The notes under the pieces were generated by a model. The model made no database searches, was not told the origin of the DNA, and saw only the letters and a list, made by a program, of their open reading frames with translations. Positions 32,546 through 39,471 of a stretch of 39,471 nt of DNA are shown in pieces; positions within the stretch are counted from its first letter, which is position 1, and each line of letters opens with the position of its first letter. Position numbers and translations under genes: made by a program. The stretch comes from Phycisphaerales bacterium (GTDB taxonomy: Bacteria; Planctomycetota; Phycisphaerae; Phycisphaerales; UBA1924): positions 1 to 39,471 of the forward strand of contig DRKT01000175.1 of the NCBI GenBank assembly GCA_011053195.1, read 5' to 3'.

Positions 32546-34075
32546 ATGATGATGCGACAGAATCAGCGGAGCCGGTTCTTGCCGGTGCGACTTTCGGCGG
32601 CTCTTGTATGCGCAGCCGGTCTTGTGATGGGCTCGGCCCAGGCGGCGGAGTTTTCAACCGGAATCGAATGCGCGATCGCCGAGGGCCCGACGCACGAGAT
32701 CCTGCTGACCAACGGGCAGACCGTCAAGGTCTCGATCGTCAAGGAATCGCCGAGGGAGGTCGAGGTGATGGTCTACGTCGGCAACCTCTCGGCGCCGCGG
32801 ACGTACCAGCGCTCGGAGATCATCTCAATTACGGAGCTCTCGCACAGCCCGTCGGCGGAAGATGACGGGGCGGAGGCTTCGGATGAGTCGGCGGTCACGA
32901 TGACGCGGGTGTCGAGCTCTGACGCGGACATCCCGGCCGATGCGGTCAAGGTCTTTGTGATCGAGCTGAAGGGGAAGTTCGGGTTTGATGTTTCGGTGAC
33001 GCCCGTGCGCAAGGCGATGGACCGCGCCCGCGAGCTCGGCGCGGATGTCGTGATTGTCAAGTGCAACAACGACTGGAAGACGCTCGAGGGGTTCACCGAC
33101 GAGAAGACGGACGACGAGGGCAAGTTCGAGGAGTATCGCTTTGCCGAGGCCATCGCGCCGGTGTTCACGACGGACACGATCACGAAGTGGGAGAAGGAGC
33201 CACAGGTCGTGTTCTGGGTTGAGCGGGCGATGAGCGGCATGGCGTTCCTGCCGATGGTCAAGCCCGACATCTACTTCACGAGTGATGGCCGAATGGGCGG
33301 CGTGGGGGATCTCGACAGCCTGTTCGACGGCGTGGGCGATGAGGTTGTGCGCGACAAGCAGAAGTCGCTCCGGCTCGGGCATGTCGAGGGCATGGCGATC
33401 GAGGGCGGGCACGATCCGAAACTGATCCGTGCGATGACGAGGAAGAGCTATGTGCTGAGCTATCGGATCGTCGGCGGCGAGCCGGAGTATCTCGAGGGCG
33501 AGGCGCCGGGTTGGGAGCTGCTGACCGATGATGGCAAAGATGAGAACGCCGACACGGATCGGGACCTGGTCCGCGGGCTGGGCAACGATGCGCTGACATT
33601 CACCGCGGATCTGGCCAAGAAGCTCGGGGTTTCCAAGGGGACCGCCGACACGTTGGATGATCTGCTCTTCGAGATGGGCATCGACGATCGCGCCTACATC
33701 CTCGACGACAGCGACGAGGACGGGCTCTCCGACAAGGGCCAGCGGGAGCTGGAGGACTGGTCGCAGGGCATCGCGCGGGCGCAGCAGAAACTGCGCCGGC
33801 TCCAGTTCGACATTGCCAATGTCGAGGTCCGCCCGCAGCGCAACGACCCCGACGGCTCCAAGGCGCGCAACAGCGCCCGGGGCAAGCGGCTCCGTCTGAT
33901 CAATGAGGCCATCGGGTTGCTCAACCGGTACGGCGAGGTGCTCGACCCTGGTGAACAGCTCCGTGTTCAGCTCGAGCTCCAGAAACAGCAGATCGAGAAC
34001 GAGAAAAGGTTGGAGCGCACCCGTCGTGGTGGCGGAGGCCGGCGGGGGCGCAGCGGTGGCGGCGGTGGCGGCTGA
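32546..34075 (+). CDS. exported protein with SH3/LSm-like domain and degenerate ClpP/crotonase-like domain
   Basis: 509 residues. A signal peptide (about 10-33, ending GSAQA) leads to a small beta barrel (HEILLTNGQTVKVSIVKESPREVEV, 50-96). Next is a ClpP/NfeD-like domain: VKVFVIELKGKFGFDVSVTPVRKAMDRARELGADVVIVKCNN (135-175) and WVERAMSGMAFLPMVKPDIYFTSDGRMGGVG (224-254). S230 aligns with the catalytic serine, but the glycine-rich oxyanion loop of active members is replaced by CNNDWKT, so activity is doubtful. Residues 420-490 form coiled coil; the last 20 are arginine- and glycine-rich. GAGGAA supports the second or third of three successive ATGs. TAGAAT at 32442-32447 is a possible -10. It pairs with the related gene 44 bases downstream. 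Confidence 0.78.
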   Translation: MMMRQNQRSRFLPVRLSAALVCAAGLVMGSAQAAEFSTGIECAIAEGPTHEILLTNGQTVKVSIVKESPREVEVMVYVGNLSAPRTYQRSEIISITELSHSPSAEDDGAEASDESAVTMTRVSSSDADIPADAVKVFVIELKGKFGFDVSVTPVRKAMDRARELGADVVIVKCNNDWKTLEGFTDEKTDDEGKFEEYRFAEAIAPVFTTDTITKWEKEPQVVFWVERAMSGMAFLPMVKPDIYFTSDGRMGGVGDLDSLFDGVGDEVVRDKQKSLRLGHVEGMAIEGGHDPKLIRAMTRKSYVLSYRIVGGEPEYLEGEAPGWELLTDDGKDENADTDRDLVRGLGNDALTFTADLAKKLGVSKGTADTLDDLLFEMGIDDRAYILDDSDEDGLSDKGQRELEDWSQGIARAQQKLRRLQFDIANVEVRPQRNDPDGSKARNSARGKRLRLINEAIGLLNRYGEVLDPGEQLRVQLELQKQQIENEKRLERTRRGGGGRRGRSGGGGGG

Positions 34076-34119
34076 GCGCACGGAAACAGACGGGTCACAG
34101 GATTGAGTGAGGATTGGAT

Positions 34120-35370
34120 ATGAAATTGAAATCGTATATCACATTGGCGTTGCTGACGCTGCTCATGGTGTTCACGGCGCTGCCGAGTCTGGCGGCGACA
34201 TTCGAGCCCAAACCGGACACGGTGAAACTCAAGGACGGCCGAGAGCTGCATGGCACGATCGTCAAGGAGAAGGATGGATACATCTGGATCGACCTTGGAG
34301 TGGGCAATCCGATGTTCCTCTCGCCGGACAAGATCGAGGAGATCATCCGCGAGTCGGACACACCGATTCCCACGGAGGTGGTGAAGGATGATGACAAGGG
34401 CGATCAGGCGTGGGAGCGCGTGCCGGGCGTGACGCGGGCCGCGGTGATCACGGCCGAGGGGATGGTCGGGATGCAGATGGCGGCCAAGCCGCTGCACGAG
34501 GCTGTCGAGCTGCTCAAAGAGGAGGGCATCGACCTTGTCGTCTTCAAGGTCAACTCGGGTGGCGGGTATCTGATCGAAATCCAGCAGATCTCGGATGTTC
34601 TGGAAAATGAGTTCAAGCCGAACTTCCGGACCATCGCCTGGATCGACAGCGCGATTTCGGCAGCGGCGATGTCGACGCTGACGCTTGACAACATCTATTT
34701 CATGCCGAGGGGCAATTTCGGGGCCGCCACGGGCTGGTCGGGCAATCTCGTCGCGGTCAAGGGCCGGGCGCTTGAGGATGTCTACTACAAGATGGAGAAG
34801 ATCTCCCGGCGCGGGCATCATCCTCCCGAGGTCATCAAGGCGATGCAGCACAACAAGGAGTTGTCCTATGACGTTGACGAGGAGACGGGTGAGGTGAAGT
34901 TCTACCAGAACCTTTCGGGTGAGTACATCCTCAACGACGGGACGGACATCCTGACGTTCAACTCGCAGTCGGCACAGGCGTGCGGGTTCAGCGCCGGTAC
35001 CGCGGGGACGCTTGAAGAACTGACCGCGCTGCTCGAGCCGAGCATCGGTGAGATCGAGTGGGTCGGTGAAAAGGTGTCGGGCGTGCCGTACCCGGTGTGC
35101 AAGGCCGAGCAGCACCAGCTCGATTGGCGCAAAGAGGTCGATTTTCAGGAGAAGCGTTTCGGCGAGATCCGGGCGAAGTACATGATGGAGATCCAGAACG
35201 CGCAGAGTGTGGATGTCGCCAGCCGGGGCGGGTTCCTGCGTCGGGCCGAGGGGTATCTGGCTCGCATCAAGCAGATGGTCAAGATCAACCCGAACTTCGG
35301 GCTGTTCCAGGCGCCGAAGGAGTGGATCCTTCAGCAGGAGGAACTGATCCGGGAGCTCCGCCGGCGTTGA
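34120..35370 (+). CDS. exported ClpP/NfeD-like serine protease-fold protein
   Basis: 416 residues with a signal peptide (about 1-26) and an SH3/LSm-like beta barrel (DTVKLKDGRELHGTIVKEKDGYIWIDLG, 33-75). A ClpP/crotonase-fold domain (about 104-330) follows. Active-site features are intact: the oxyanion loop VNSGGGYLIEI (144-154) and the serine region IDSAISAAAMST with S180, as in NfeD-type membrane proteases, then NIYFMPRGNFGAATG. A helical C-terminal region (FRRxEGYLARIKQMVKINPNF, coiled coil to the end) is extra. It is a paralogue of the gene just upstream and probably acts with it in the periplasm or at the membrane. GAGG lies 7 bases before the ATG. A strong terminator closes the unit. 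Confidence 0.82.
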   Translation: MKLKSYITLALLTLLMVFTALPSLAATFEPKPDTVKLKDGRELHGTIVKEKDGYIWIDLGVGNPMFLSPDKIEEIIRESDTPIPTEVVKDDDKGDQAWERVPGVTRAAVITAEGMVGMQMAAKPLHEAVELLKEEGIDLVVFKVNSGGGYLIEIQQISDVLENEFKPNFRTIAWIDSAISAAAMSTLTLDNIYFMPRGNFGAATGWSGNLVAVKGRALEDVYYKMEKISRRGHHPPEVIKAMQHNKELSYDVDEETGEVKFYQNLSGEYILNDGTDILTFNSQSAQACGFSAGTAGTLEELTALLEPSIGEIEWVGEKVSGVPYPVCKAEQHQLDWRKEVDFQEKRFGEIRAKYMMEIQNAQSVDVASRGGFLRRAEGYLARIKQMVKINPNFGLFQAPKEWILQQEELIRELRRR

Positions 35371-35391
35371 TGTTTCGATGACTCGATCCTT

Positions 35392-35426
35392 CACCGGCCG
35401 GGGCCGATTGCCCGGCCGGTGTTTTT
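35392..35426 (+). terminator. intrinsic terminator after the ClpP/NfeD-like pair
   Basis: Perfect 11-bp stem (35392-35402 with 35411-35421), 8-base loop, followed directly by TTTTT. It ends plus-strand transcription 22 bases after the stop at 35370. A TATGAT at 35434-35439 just beyond it is a candidate -10 for the next operon. Confidence 0.92.
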
Positions 35427-35466
35427 GTGCGCATATGATGCCGGGCGCAACGAAAGGAACCCCACG

Positions 35467-37221
35467 ATGCCGACCGTTCCAACCGACTTTGTCCCGGCCG
35501 ATATTGATGCGACGGACTTTGCCCAGCTTGAACCTCTGTTTCAGGAGTTGCTCGATCGGGAGATCGGGTCGGCCTCGGAGCTTGAGCATTGGCTTGTGGA
35601 CCGGAGCGAGCTTGAGGCGGCGTTCTCCGAGGCGCAGGCGCTGCTGTTTATCGCGATGACGTGCAATACGGATGATGCGTCGGCATCGAAGGCGTATGAG
35701 TCGTTTGTTGAGAATGTGCCGCCGAAGGTGAAGCCTCTGGTGTTCAGGCTTGACCGGAAACAAAAGGAACTCGCCGAGCGGTTCGCGCTCGATGAGCACC
35801 GCTACGGCGTGCTGAACCGGGACACCGCGGCCAATGTGGATCTCTTTCGCAAGGAGAATGTGCCGATCGAGACGGCGCTCTCGAAGCTCGTGCAGAAATA
35901 TGACACGCTCTGCGGCGCGATGACGGTCGAGTTTGACGGGCAGGAGCGGACGCTGCCACAGATGGGCGTGTATCAGGAGTCGACGGACCGGCCGGTGCGC
36001 GAGCGGGCGTGGCGTGCGGTGGCGTCGCGTCGGCTTCAGGACGCCGAGGCGATCAACGAGATCTACGACGAGATGATCCGTCGGCGCGATGAGTTGGCGC
36101 GCAATGCGGGCTTTGACAATTTTACGGGCTACACGTTCAAGGCGATGCACCGCTTCGACTACTCACCGAAGGAGTGCTTCGACTTTCACGAGGCGTGCGA
36201 GAAGATCGTCGTGCCGTTTGCGAGAAGGCTTGACGAGCAGCGTCGCGAGCGTTTGGGGGTTGAAGTGCTCAGGCCTTGGGATATGGCTGTGGATGAGCGC
36301 GGTCGTCCGCCGCTCAGGCCGTTTGACGGGGGTGCCGATCTGATCTCGAAGACACGGGCGGCGTTCTCGGCGCTGGACCCGAGGCTTTCGGCGATGTTTG
36401 AGCGACTCGGCGACGGTTCGGGCCGAGTTACCCCGGACAACGCGATGGATCCACCGTCGCTGGATCTTGACAGCCGAAAGGGTAAGGCGCCGGGCGGGTA
36501 TCAGTACATGCGGGATCGTTCACGGATGCCGTTTATTTTTATGAATGCCGCCGGATTGCATCGTGATCTGGAGACGATGGTGCACGAGGCGGGCCATGCC
36601 TTTCACAGCATGCTGTGTGTCGATGAGCCGCTGGTGCATTACCGCGAGAGCCCGATCGAGTTCGCCGAGGTGGCGAGTATGTCGATGGAGTTGCTGACGA
36701 TGCGGCAATGGGGCGAGAAGGATTCGTTCTATGGGTCCAGCCCGGAGGATCATGCCCGGGCGATGCGCATCCAACTCGAGACATCCATCACGTTCCTGCC
36801 CTGGATGGCGACGATCGATGCGTTCCAGCACTGGGTGTATGCCAATGCGAACCACACGCGGGATGAGCGCACCGCGCAGTGGCTCGAGCTCGACGAGCGG
36901 TTCGGCAAGGGGTTCAGTTGGGAGGGGCTCGATGCCGAGCGGGCGCACAGCTGGCAGCGTCAGGGGCATCTTTTCGGGCATCCGTTTTACTACATCGAAT
37001 ACGGGATCGCGCAGTTGGGTTCGCTCCAGCTCTGGATTCGTTCGCTGGACGAGGGGCCGGCGGTGGCGATCGACGCGTACATGGATGCGTTGAGGCTCGG
37101 CGGGAGTCGGCCGCTGCCGGAACTCTTCGCAGCGGCCGGTCTGGAGTTTGATTTCGGGCCGGCGATCGTCGAACGGCTTGTCTCTCGTGTGGAAGATGAA
37201 CTCTCCAAGCTGCCCGATTGA
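35467..37221 (+). CDS. pepF: M3-family oligoendopeptidase (PepF-like)
   Basis: 584 residues with the M3 layout: an N-terminal helical domain (about 1-200) and a catalytic domain carrying TMVHEAGHAFHSML (H373, E374, H377) with the third zinc ligand near E401 in ESPIEFAEVASM. The sequence GHLFGHPFYYIEYGIAQLGSLQLW near the end is the family's substrate-binding region with its conserved tyrosines. It would cleave short peptides in the cytoplasm; no signal peptide is seen. AAGGAA lies 7 bases before the ATG. It is first in a run with the PLP decarboxylase (17 bases downstream) and a lipoprotein. Confidence 0.93.
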   Translation: MPTVPTDFVPADIDATDFAQLEPLFQELLDREIGSASELEHWLVDRSELEAAFSEAQALLFIAMTCNTDDASASKAYESFVENVPPKVKPLVFRLDRKQKELAERFALDEHRYGVLNRDTAANVDLFRKENVPIETALSKLVQKYDTLCGAMTVEFDGQERTLPQMGVYQESTDRPVRERAWRAVASRRLQDAEAINEIYDEMIRRRDELARNAGFDNFTGYTFKAMHRFDYSPKECFDFHEACEKIVVPFARRLDEQRRERLGVEVLRPWDMAVDERGRPPLRPFDGGADLISKTRAAFSALDPRLSAMFERLGDGSGRVTPDNAMDPPSLDLDSRKGKAPGGYQYMRDRSRMPFIFMNAAGLHRDLETMVHEAGHAFHSMLCVDEPLVHYRESPIEFAEVASMSMELLTMRQWGEKDSFYGSSPEDHARAMRIQLETSITFLPWMATIDAFQHWVYANANHTRDERTAQWLELDERFGKGFSWEGLDAERAHSWQRQGHLFGHPFYYIEYGIAQLGSLQLWIRSLDEGPAVAIDAYMDALRLGGSRPLPELFAAAGLEFDFGPAIVERLVSRVEDELSKLPD

Positions 37222-37238
37222 TCAGATGAGGTGATTCG

Positions 37239-38741
37239 ATGGCGGAGCCAATGCCGGCCGGGCCGGGGCATATGAGTCCGGAGGCGTTCCGGCGCATCGG
37301 GTATCGCGCGGTTGATCGGATCGCGGCGTACATGGAACAACTCGATGGGCTGGCTCCGATGCCGAAGACGGCCCCGGGTGAGGTCATGGCGAGGGTTCCG
37401 GAGTGTGCGGCCGATCCGCCGGGGGATGTGGATGAATGGGACAGCATATTTGAGGATCTCGAACAGTTCATCGAACCGAACCTGATGCATTGGCAGTCGC
37501 CGGGGTTTTTCGGGTATTTCCCGTGCAATTCGAGCGGACCGGCGATCATCGGTGAACTGCTGAGTGCCGGCTACGGTCAGCAGGGGATGCTCTGGCAGAC
37601 GTCGCCCGCATCGAACGAGCTCGAGCGGGCGCTGCTCGATCAGATGGCGCGGGCCTGCGGTTTGCCGGACCGGTTTGTTTCCACATCACCAAACGGGGGC
37701 GGGTGTATTCAGGGAACGGCGAGCGAATCGACGCTGGTGGCGATGGTCGCCGGTCGTCGGCGGGTGGTGGATCAGGGCGCCGATCCGGCGCGTGTGACGG
37801 TGTACGCCTCGAAAGAGACGCACAGCTCGTTCGTCAAGGCGGCGATGATCTCGGGATTGGCGATCTCGCCGGCGGATGAGCGCCGGGTTCGGCTGATCGC
37901 GGTTGACTCGACGGGCGCGATGGATGCCCTGGCTCTGCGTGAAGCCATTGTCCGCGACATGGATGCGGGGTGCACGCCGGCGATGGTGACGGCCACGCTC
38001 GGGACGACGGGCACCACCGCGATCGACCCGCTCGATGCGATCGGCCGGGTGATTGAGGAAACGGGGGCTGCGTCACGCGGGTGCTGGCTGCATGTCGATG
38101 CGGCGCACGCCGGGGCGATGCTGGTGTGCCCGGAACACCGGGGCATGCTGGCGGGGATCGAGCGCGTCGATTCGTTCTGTTTCAATCCACACAAATGGCT
38201 CTTGGTGAACTTTGACTGCAACCTGTTCTGGACCGCAGACCGCGGGGCCCTGGTGAACAGCCTCTCGGTGACGCCCGAGTATCTGCGCAATGAGGCGAGC
38301 GAGGGCGGCGAGGTCTTTGATTATCGCGATTGGTCGGTGCCTCTGGGCCGACGGTTCCGCTCGCTCAAGCTCTGGCTCGTGCTTCGGCACTACGGGCTTG
38401 CGGGTTTGCGGGCGCACATTCGCGGTCATCTTCGATTGGCGGCATTGTTCGAGGGTTGGGTGCGGTCTGATGAGCGGTTTGAGGTGCTCTCGCCGAGGAG
38501 GATGAATCTGGTGTGTCTGGCGCTCAAGGCCGGGGATGCGCCGACGCGCGAGCTGATGGATCGGGTCAACCGGTCGGGGCGGATCGTTGTGACGCATACT
38601 GTGATTTCGACCGAGGCCGGCCCACGATTGGCGATCCGTGTGGCGATCGGGGCGACGACGACCGAGCAGCGCCATGTCCGGGAGGCGTGGGCGAAGTTTG
38701 CCGAGGTCGCCGATGATCTTGTCGGCGGTGTAGGCTCATGA
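37239..38741 (+). CDS. PLP-dependent group II decarboxylase, aromatic-L-amino-acid type
   Basis: 500 residues matching the AADC/group II family. The PLP lysine is K319 (FNPHKWLLVNFDC), the ring-stacking histidine H195 (KETHSSFVKAAMI), and the pyridine-binding aspartate D287 (WLHVDAAHAG). The N-terminal swapped segment (HWQSPGFFGYFPCNSSGPAIIGELLSAG) is typical for decarboxylases of tryptophan, tyrosine, phenylalanine or DOPA. Most members read VDAAYAG; here the tyrosine is histidine 290. Substrate is not predicted beyond an aromatic type. It follows the peptidase gene by 17 bases and overlaps the lipoprotein gene by 4 bases, so peptide breakdown and amine formation may be co-expressed. Confidence 0.9.
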   Translation: MAEPMPAGPGHMSPEAFRRIGYRAVDRIAAYMEQLDGLAPMPKTAPGEVMARVPECAADPPGDVDEWDSIFEDLEQFIEPNLMHWQSPGFFGYFPCNSSGPAIIGELLSAGYGQQGMLWQTSPASNELERALLDQMARACGLPDRFVSTSPNGGGCIQGTASESTLVAMVAGRRRVVDQGADPARVTVYASKETHSSFVKAAMISGLAISPADERRVRLIAVDSTGAMDALALREAIVRDMDAGCTPAMVTATLGTTGTTAIDPLDAIGRVIEETGAASRGCWLHVDAAHAGAMLVCPEHRGMLAGIERVDSFCFNPHKWLLVNFDCNLFWTADRGALVNSLSVTPEYLRNEASEGGEVFDYRDWSVPLGRRFRSLKLWLVLRHYGLAGLRAHIRGHLRLAALFEGWVRSDERFEVLSPRRMNLVCLALKAGDAPTRELMDRVNRSGRIVVTHTVISTEAGPRLAIRVAIGATTTEQRHVREAWAKFAEVADDLVGGVGS

Positions 38742-39394
38742 TGATGTGGATTCGACTGATCGGTGTTGGTGTGATCTCGGCTCTGGTGTCGGGGTGCGTT
38801 TCGACGCGTCCGGTTGCGGACGTGGGGAGGTCCGGGTCGAATCGATTTGCGATCCCGGCGGGGTCGTACGCGGATGCCTTTTCGGCGACGCGCGAGGTGC
38901 TGCTCGGGCTCGGGCTGACGCTGGATCGGATCGACGCGCGCATGGGTGTGCTGACGACGAAGCCGAACGAGTCCGGCGGGCTGGCGACACCCTGGGACCG
39001 GGTGCAGAGCGATCTCCGGGGTGAGATCGCGGACGCTGCCCATCCGCAGCGTCGGGTGGTGCGAGTTCGGTTTGTGCCGAGGTCGGAAGTTGATGTGCTG
39101 CCGAGCGATGCGCCGGGGTTGCAGATCGCGGGCGGGCCGCTGCCTGAGTCTTTGGTGGCTCGTTCCGAGCGTGAGGATCTTGTGGGTCTTGTGCGTGTGA
39201 CGATCGAGCGGGAGTATGAGCCGTACTGGCGACCCTCGGCTGTGGATTCCGGTCGATCGAGTCATGCCCGGGATCCATCGCTTCGTTCGCGGGGGATGTC
39301 CCGTTCGTTTGCGGTGCCGGTGGTGCGTGATGCGAAGCTGGAGCAGCGGATCGCGTCGGAGGTCGTCCGAGCACTGGACAGGCTGCCCGGCTGA
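38738..39394 (+). CDS. lipoprotein of unknown function
   Basis: 218 residues with a lipoprotein signal: a short hydrophobic helix ending in LVSGC, cysteine 20. The mature part starts with a disordered stretch, then a segment resembling the alpha/beta repeats of small envelope lipoproteins (SYADAFSATREVLLGLGLTLDRIDARMGVLTTKP), strands (RRVVRVRFVPRSEVDV; LVGLVRVTIEREYEPYW), and a C-terminal helix (KLEQRIASEVVRALDRL). Its ATG overlaps the decarboxylase stop by 4 bases (ATGA). No family or function is recognised. Confidence 0.78.
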   Translation: MMMWIRLIGVGVISALVSGCVSTRPVADVGRSGSNRFAIPAGSYADAFSATREVLLGLGLTLDRIDARMGVLTTKPNESGGLATPWDRVQSDLRGEIADAAHPQRRVVRVRFVPRSEVDVLPSDAPGLQIAGGPLPESLVARSEREDLVGLVRVTIEREYEPYWRPSAVDSGRSSHARDPSLRSRGMSRSFAVPVVRDAKLEQRIASEVVRALDRLPG

Positions 39395-39407
39395 TCCGGG
39401 CGCATGG

Positions 39408-39471
39408 TCAGGTCTGGTTTCGGTTGATGGGGATGCTGGCGCCGGGTTTGGATTCGATCTGTCCCTCGGCG
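39408..39471 (-). CDS. C-terminal end of an unidentified minus-strand gene
   Basis: On the minus strand a frame is open from the window edge to a TGA at 39410-39408, giving about 20 residues ending GASIPINRNQT. It is convergent with the lipoprotein gene and ends 13 bases from it. The fragment is too short to identify and is supported only by the open frame and the sensible spacing. Confidence 0.4.
   Translation of the reverse strand, partial: AEGQIESKPGASIPINRNQT

Overview
The window is high-GC bacterial chromosome, densely packed with genes on both strands. The gene content suggests a planctomycete, probably of the Phycisphaerae: a PPi-type phosphofructokinase, many signal-peptide proteins of unknown family, DUF1579 proteins, secreted amidohydrolases and secreted ClpP/crotonase-fold proteins. 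This is an inference from content; there is no rRNA or marker gene. I saw no tRNA, rRNA, CRISPR array, transposase or integrase.

Layout. 1-1137: the end of an unidentified gene, an orphan nuoE and a 65-aa protein. 1145-7490 (minus): Xaa-Pro aminopeptidase, the antiporter NhaA, a Cache-HAMP-PP2C (RsbU-type) phosphatase, and an exported peroxiredoxin with a cysteine-rich tail. 7491-8635: an AT-richer island with an AbrB/PIN toxin-antitoxin pair and a 16-bp perfect palindrome. 8685-13506: FbaB-type aldolase (minus), then a secreted acidic protein, an ECF sigma factor and a membrane protein in one plus-strand unit, a YpdA-like flavoprotein, and a convergent QueD-like protein lacking the catalytic cysteine. 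13559-15232: a GlmM-type mutase and an 83-aa protein.

15466-20678 is the most unusual block. It is a compact plus-strand set of virion-type genes: portal, scaffold-like protein, DUF5309-type major capsid protein, a probable connector, two small probable tail or neck proteins, and a short membrane/coiled-coil protein. All frames are intact, with good ribosome-binding sites and overlapping starts. No terminase, protease, integrase, tape measure or lysis enzyme lies beside them, and housekeeping-type genes flank the block closely. It could be a domesticated capsid system, one locus of a multi-locus gene transfer agent, or a recently reduced prophage.

20722-28415: a lipoprotein, two overlapping minus-strand amidohydrolase genes (three domains, two without the HxH metal motif), PPi-phosphofructokinase, and two tandem DUF1579 genes with a clear minus-strand terminator. 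28536-32353: a RibBA-like protein whose cyclohydrolase half has lost its zinc cysteines (RibBX-like), a secreted protein overlapping a carboxymuconolactone decarboxylase-like gene, and a CCA-adding-enzyme-family nucleotidyltransferase. 32546-35370: two adjacent exported proteins combining an SH3/LSm-like N-terminus with a ClpP/NfeD-like serine protease fold, followed by a strong terminator. 35467-39394: a likely operon of M3 oligoendopeptidase, PLP-dependent aromatic-type decarboxylase and a lipoprotein. The window ends inside a minus-strand gene.

Several starts have a TANNNT hexamer only 5-8 nt upstream and no Shine-Dalgarno, suggesting that leaderless transcription is common here.
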